Positions 50,948 to 55,350 of a DNA stretch of 55,350 nt are shown here, piece after piece (the stretch's first letter is position 1; every line of letters starts with the position of its first letter). A model generated the notes under the pieces. The model searched no databases. It saw nothing but the letters and a program-made list of their open reading frames with translations, and was not told the DNA's origin. The position numbers were made by a program, and so were the translations under genes. This stretch comes from JAWXBK01 sp040878185 (lineage in GTDB: Bacteria; Pseudomonadota; Alphaproteobacteria; Dongiales; Dongiaceae): assembly GCA_040878185.1 (NCBI GenBank), contig JBBDMS010000061.1, forward strand, positions 1 through 55,350. Direction: 5' to 3'.

Positions 50948-52015
50948 ATGGCCCCTTTCGCCGACCGCCTGATGACGATGCTGCGGCTGTTGCCGCCGGA
51001 AGCGGCGCATCGCGTAGCACTGCGCGCGCTGGCGGGGGACGGGCTGCGCGGCGACCGCGGTGCCCCCGATCCGCTGCTCGCCTGCCGGCGCTGGGGTCTC
51101 GATTTCCGCAACCCGATCGGGCTTGCCGCCGGCTTCGACAAGGATGGCGAAGCGTGGCGGGGTGCGTTGCGCCTCGGTTTCGGTTTCGTCGAGATCGGCA
51201 GTGTCACGCCGCTGCCGCAACCGGGCAATCCGAAACCGCGATTGTTTCGCGTGCCCGAGCTGCGCGCGGTCGTCAATCGCATGGGCTTCAACAGCGCGGG
51301 CCACGAGGCGGTTGCGGCGCGGCTTGCGGCACGCGATCGCGCGGCGGGAATCGTCGGTGTCAATCTCGGCAAGAACAAGGATCAGGAAGATGCGGCGGCG
51401 GACTATGTGGCGGGCGTCGCACGCTTCGGGCCGCTCGCGGATTATCTGGTAATCAATGTCTCGTCGCCGAACACAGCGGGCCTGCGCGCGCTGCAGGGCC
51501 GTGCGGCACTTGAGGCGCTGCTCGGGCGCATCATGGCGGCGCGCGATGCGCTTGCACAGCGACCGCCGCTGTTGCTCAAGGTCGCACCCGATCTCAACGC
51601 CGAGGAACGTCGCGACATTGCCGAAATCGCCTTGGCTGCGCGCATCGACGGGCTGATCGCCTCCAACACGACGACGCAACGCCCCGACGATCCGATGCGC
51701 CGGCATCGCCATCTCAATGAAACCGGGGGCTTGAGCGGCGCGCCGCTCTTTGCGCCCTCGACCGAGCTGTTGCGCGATCTCTACCGGTTGACCGAGGGCA
51801 GGATCACGATGATCGGCGTCGGCGGCATCGGCAGCGGTCTCGATGCCTATAAAAAGATTCGTGCCGGTGCCTCGCTGGTCCAGCTTTATACGGCGCTGGT
51901 CTATGGCGGGCCCGGGCTGGTCGCGCGGATCGCGCGCGATCTCGCCGATTGCCTGCGGCAGGACGGGTTCGCGAGCGTCGATGCCGCGGTCGGCGCGGAT
52001 CATCGAACGGGCTGA
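50948..52015 (+). CDS. pyrD: Dihydroorotate dehydrogenase (quinone), class 2
   Basis: A 355-residue flavoenzyme that oxidises dihydroorotate to orotate in pyrimidine synthesis, passing electrons to the quinone pool at the inner membrane. The N-terminal amphipathic helix MAPFADRLMTMLRLLPPEAAHRVALRAL is typical of class 2. Further blocks are NPIGLAAGFDKDGEAWRGAL, GFVEIGSVTPLPQPGNPKPRLFR, NRMGFNS, VINVSSPNTAGLRALQ with the catalytic-type Ser near 175, and IGVGGIGSGLDAYKKIRAGASLVQLYTAL at the FMN phosphate. A TATAAG -10-like box lies 15 bp before the ATG, giving a very short leader. It is followed 10 bp later by the HAD gene. Confidence 0.95.
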   Translation: MAPFADRLMTMLRLLPPEAAHRVALRALAGDGLRGDRGAPDPLLACRRWGLDFRNPIGLAAGFDKDGEAWRGALRLGFGFVEIGSVTPLPQPGNPKPRLFRVPELRAVVNRMGFNSAGHEAVAARLAARDRAAGIVGVNLGKNKDQEDAAADYVAGVARFGPLADYLVINVSSPNTAGLRALQGRAALEALLGRIMAARDALAQRPPLLLKVAPDLNAEERRDIAEIALAARIDGLIASNTTTQRPDDPMRRHRHLNETGGLSGAPLFAPSTELLRDLYRLTEGRITMIGVGGIGSGLDAYKKIRAGASLVQLYTALVYGGPGLVARIARDLADCLRQDGFASVDAAVGADHRTG

Positions 52016-52025
52016 AGGAACAAGT

Positions 52026-52874
52026 ATGACGCAGGCGGTCGCCGGCCTCCGCGACGTGGCCGATCGTTACGACGGCTTCATCGTCGATCTCTGGGGCGTG
52101 ATGCATGACGGTGTGCGCGCGTTTCCCGACGCGGTCTCGACCTTGCGCCGTCTGCGCGCGCGGGGGGCGCGCATCGTCATGCTCTCGAACGCGCCGCGCC
52201 GGTCTGCGCTTGCGGCTGAACGCTCGGCCGCAATCGGCGTCACGACCGATCTCTACGACGCGATGATCACCTCGGGCGAGGATTGCTGGCAGACGCTGGC
52301 GACGGCGTCGCCCGGCCGGCGCGCGCTCTTCATCGCCGCCGGCTGGGACGGCGGCTATCTCGACGGGCTCGACATCGAGCCGGTCGACGATCCCTTGCTG
52401 GCCGATTTCCTGCTGGTGCTCGGCGTCGAACACGACGTCCAGGATCTCTCGTCGCTCGAGGCGCGGCTCGCGGCGGCGCAGGCACGCGATCTCGTCATGC
52501 TTTGTGCCAACCCCGATCTGGTGGTGCTCCATGGCGGTATGCTCCATCTCTGCGCGGGCTCGGTCGCGCAGCGCTACGAGGCGATCGGCGGCCGCGTGCA
52601 ATATCACGGCAAGCCGCATGCGGCCGTCTATGCGCGCGCCTTCGCTGCGCTCGGCATCGAAAAATCTCGCGTCCTCGCGATCGGCGATTCGCTGCGCACG
52701 GACATTGCCGGCGCTCGCGCCGCCGGCATCGACAGCGCGTTCGTCGCCGACGGCATCCATCTCGAAGAGCTGATCGGCGTGCTCGGCGGCGAGCCCGATC
52801 CGATGCAAATCGCAGCGCGGCTCGCGACGAGCGATCCAGCACCCGACTGGGTAATGCGCCGGCTTGCCTGGTAG
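52026..52874 (+). CDS. HAD-superfamily phosphatase, class IIA (TIGR01459-like)
   Basis: A 282-residue HAD hydrolase with a class IIA cap, like NagD. Motif I is FIVDLWGVMHDG (18-29), motif II IVMLSNAPRRS near 50, motif III Lys in YHGKPHAAVYARAF near 198, and motif IV VLAIGDSLRTDIAGARAAG near 220. It hydrolyses a small phosphorylated metabolite of unknown identity. The ribosome-binding site AAGGAA is 6 nt before the ATG. It overlaps no gene but follows pyrD by 10 bp, so the two are probably one operon, which suggests but does not prove a nucleotide-related substrate. Confidence 0.93.
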   Translation: MTQAVAGLRDVADRYDGFIVDLWGVMHDGVRAFPDAVSTLRRLRARGARIVMLSNAPRRSALAAERSAAIGVTTDLYDAMITSGEDCWQTLATASPGRRALFIAAGWDGGYLDGLDIEPVDDPLLADFLLVLGVEHDVQDLSSLEARLAAAQARDLVMLCANPDLVVLHGGMLHLCAGSVAQRYEAIGGRVQYHGKPHAAVYARAFAALGIEKSRVLAIGDSLRTDIAGARAAGIDSAFVADGIHLEELIGVLGGEPDPMQIAARLATSDPAPDWVMRRLAW

Positions 52875-52905
52875 CGTCTCGGCCGGTCGCGCGCTCCGCG
52901 TCGAG

Positions 52906-52992
52906 TTTTTAAGGCGCGCGCTCGGTCGCGAGCGTACCCGCGCCGGGTTACATCCGGCGCGGATTTTTAAGGCGCGCGCTCGGTCGCGAGCG
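52906..52992. repeat. 29-bp direct repeat duplicating the 3' end of the aminotransferase gene
   Basis: Perfect 29-bp copies at 52906-52934 and 52964-52992, 58 bp apart. The second contains the last eight codons and TAA of the minus-strand aminotransferase; the first is an extra copy downstream. Between them, CGCGCCGG/CCGGCGCG can form a hairpin. Confidence 0.95.
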
Positions 52993-54178
52993 CGGTGGCA
53001 AGACGTTCGTAGTCCGCCATCTCGTTGAAGATCTGCGACGAGATTCGAACCCAGAGCCGCCCGGCGAAGGGAATGATCGGCACCGTCACGCTGTGCGCGT
53101 CGGCGAGGCGGAGCTGAAGGCGTCTGGCATTCTCGAAAGTCGCCGGCCCATGTTGCGTCAGTTCGATCGTCTGCATCGCACCGCGCATCGCATCGGGCGC
53201 GGCCGGTGCAACCTGGAGCCGCGCTTCGAGCATCCGTCCGGCCTCCGATGCGAGACGGTGGTTGCGCGCCATCAGCGCATCGCCGCCCATCGTCCGCCAG
53301 AATTCGATGGCAGCGCCAACCGCAAGCCAGGCCGAGGGATCGCGCGTGCCGACCCAGTCGAACTCGGCGCGATAGCCGCTGCCGTAACCGTGCGAGATGA
53401 CGGTCGGATGTGTTTCGTGCTGCCGGTCGGGACGCGTCCAGAGGAACGCGACGCTGCGGGCGCCGAATAACCATTTATGCGCATTGCCGGTGATCCAGTC
53501 GGCATCGAGCGAGGCGATGTCGACCGGAACCTGGCCGGGCGCGTGCGCGGCATCGATCAGAACCGGAATGCCGCGCGCCTTCGCGGCGGCGCAGATTGCG
53601 CGGATCGGCAGGATCAGCGCGGTGGGCGAGGTGATCCAGTCGACCACCAGCAGTTTCGTGCGCGCCGTCAGCGCCGATTCGATCGCCGCCAGCGCGTTTT
53701 CCGGGGTGGAGCGGGGATAGGGCAGCGGTGCCTCGATCACCGTCGCATTGCTGCGCGAGGCGACAAAGGCCAGCGTTTTGCGCACCGCGCCATAGGCGTG
53801 ATCGGTTGTCACGATCTCGTCGCCCGCCTGGAATTCCAGCGAACGCAGCACCGCATTGACGCCGTCGGTGGCATTTTCGACGAACACCAGATCGTCGCCA
53901 CGGCAGCCGAGGAACGCGGCGAAAATCCCGGCGGCATGGCGCAGCGCGACGGGCAGTTCGCGCTGCATGAAGCGGACCGGCTCCGCCTCCATCTGTTCGC
54001 GCCATGCTTGCTGTGCCGCAAGAACCGCACGCGGGGTCGCGCCATAGCTTCCGTTATTGAGGAACGCGATGCCGTCTTCGAGACAGAACAGCGAGCGCGT
54101 CGCCGCCCCTTCCGGCAGGCGCGCGATCGGATCGGTCACGCGGGCGCTTCTGGGCGAGGCTGGTGTCGGGCTGGACAT
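52967..54178 (-). CDS. Class V aminotransferase, isopenicillin N epimerase-like
   Basis: A 403-residue fold-type I PLP enzyme of the class V (cysteine desulfurase/isopenicillin-N-epimerase-like) group. FLNNGSYGATPRAVLAAQQAW near 38 is the usual opening. DLVFVENATDGVNAVLRSL near 95 binds the phosphate, VLIDAAHAPGQVPVDIASLDADWITGNAHKWLFG (about 205-240) contains the PLP Asp and the Schiff-base Lys in NAHKW, and LWVRISSQIFN is near the C-terminus. The ATG at 54178 follows GGAG by 8 nt and is preferred over the ATG at 54211, which lies in a palindromic regulatory region. It is divergent from methylmalonyl-CoA mutase. Its 3' end is duplicated downstream. Confidence 0.9.
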   Translation of the reverse strand: MSSPTPASPRSARVTDPIARLPEGAATRSLFCLEDGIAFLNNGSYGATPRAVLAAQQAWREQMEAEPVRFMQRELPVALRHAAGIFAAFLGCRGDDLVFVENATDGVNAVLRSLEFQAGDEIVTTDHAYGAVRKTLAFVASRSNATVIEAPLPYPRSTPENALAAIESALTARTKLLVVDWITSPTALILPIRAICAAAKARGIPVLIDAAHAPGQVPVDIASLDADWITGNAHKWLFGARSVAFLWTRPDRQHETHPTVISHGYGSGYRAEFDWVGTRDPSAWLAVGAAIEFWRTMGGDALMARNHRLASEAGRMLEARLQVAPAAPDAMRGAMQTIELTQHGPATFENARRLQLRLADAHSVTVPIIPFAGRLWVRISSQIFNEMADYERLATALATERAP

Positions 54179-54205
54179 CGGATCGGCTCCGGAGCGGCGG
54201 GTCGG

Positions 54206-54240
54206 CAGCATGACGCGGCGTCATGCTGCGTTGCAACGCA
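54206..54240. promoter_or_regulatory. Two adjacent palindromes in the divergent promoter region
   Basis: CAGCATGACGC-G-GCGTCATGCTG (54206-54228) has perfect 11-bp arms with one central base. It is overlapped by TGCGTTGCAACGCA (54227-54240), a perfect 14-bp palindrome with a TTGCAA core. They end directly before the -35 box of the mutase promoter. They look like regulator sites; the TTGCAA core recalls motifs of propionyl-CoA-pathway regulators, which is only an association. Confidence 0.65.
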
Positions 54241-54270
54241 TGGACGGGCCCACGCCGCCGACGCTATACT
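54241..54270 (+). promoter_or_regulatory. Promoter of the methylmalonyl-CoA mutase gene
   Basis: -35 TGGACG (54241-54246), 18-bp spacer, -10 TATACT (54265-54270). Transcription would start near 54277, leaving a leader of about 20 nt with GGAGG. Confidence 0.6.
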
Positions 54271-54296
54271 TTGCGGCTGCGGCGACGGAGGTCCAT

Positions 54297-55350
<1,054 letters not shown>

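Noticed and set aside
53040..53056. A tRNA T-arm-like string (GTTCGAATC on the minus strand)
   Set aside because: It encodes VRIS of the aminotransferase; no acceptor or anticodon stems surround it.

Overview
The window reads as chromosomal DNA from a GC-rich alphaproteobacterium, probably of the Rhodospirillales/Rhizobiales breadth. Pointers are a class I lysyl-tRNA synthetase, a Usg-type protein, a COX15-type heme A synthase next to a CobW-like GTPase, a CIRCE-controlled groES-groEL operon with a GGM-tailed GroEL, and a membrane (class 2) dihydroorotate dehydrogenase. No rRNA, tRNA, CRISPR array, insertion sequence or prophage was recognised. The window carries one 100-N assembly gap (47338-47437), and a gene runs off each end.

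Layout. 1-7.7 kb: an amidohydrolase (cut by the left edge), a cupin/HpcH-aldolase pair, then glycosyltransferases, including a GT2-sulfotransferase fusion and a UGT-like enzyme, with a PYROXD2-like FAD oxidoreductase. 7.7-10.9 kb: two tandem 461-codon genes for an unusual predicted protein, with an N-terminal soluble part, an internal signal-peptide-like segment and a beta-barrel-like C-terminus. Their ORFs are almost identical but their flanks differ. 10.9-18.6 kb: short-chain dehydrogenase, quinone reductase, CocE-type hydrolase with a cupin, TPR-SGNH protein, Sel1-repeat protein and a ketopantoate reductase-like enzyme. 18.6-21.8 kb: a chromate-resistance locus (chrA, chrB, and a divergent ChrB-rhodanese fusion) around a palindromic operator candidate. 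21.8-29.2 kb: GNAT-ctaA-cobW operon, then a catabolic set (zinc alcohol dehydrogenase, enolase-superfamily dehydratase, hydroxyisobutyrate dehydrogenase-like), an arginase-family protein and Usg. 29.4-31.6 kb: groESL. 31.6-41.9 kb: K+/H+ antiporter, TerB-like protein, TPR-sulfotransferase, outer-membrane barrel, a small-RNA candidate, DinG-like helicase, and lysK flanked by a dispersed palindromic repeat family.

41.9-48.9 kb is the most unusual part. It holds two paralogous proteins with a common N-terminal module and diverged GH108-lysozyme-like C-termini, interleaved with two paralogous exported propeller-like proteins and followed by an exported Sel1-like protein. I infer a duplicated peptidoglycan-hydrolase effector and periplasmic immunity island. 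48.9-55.35 kb: branched-chain aminotransferase, a small unknown gene with a possible leaderless promoter, an S24-type regulator lacking the catalytic serine, pyrD, a HAD hydrolase, a class V aminotransferase, and methylmalonyl-CoA mutase (cut by the right edge).

A pattern across loci: three unrelated genes (ending at 2445, 37099 and 52967) each have their 3' end, stop codon included, duplicated in direct repeats just downstream. All functions are read from motifs by eye; no database search was run.
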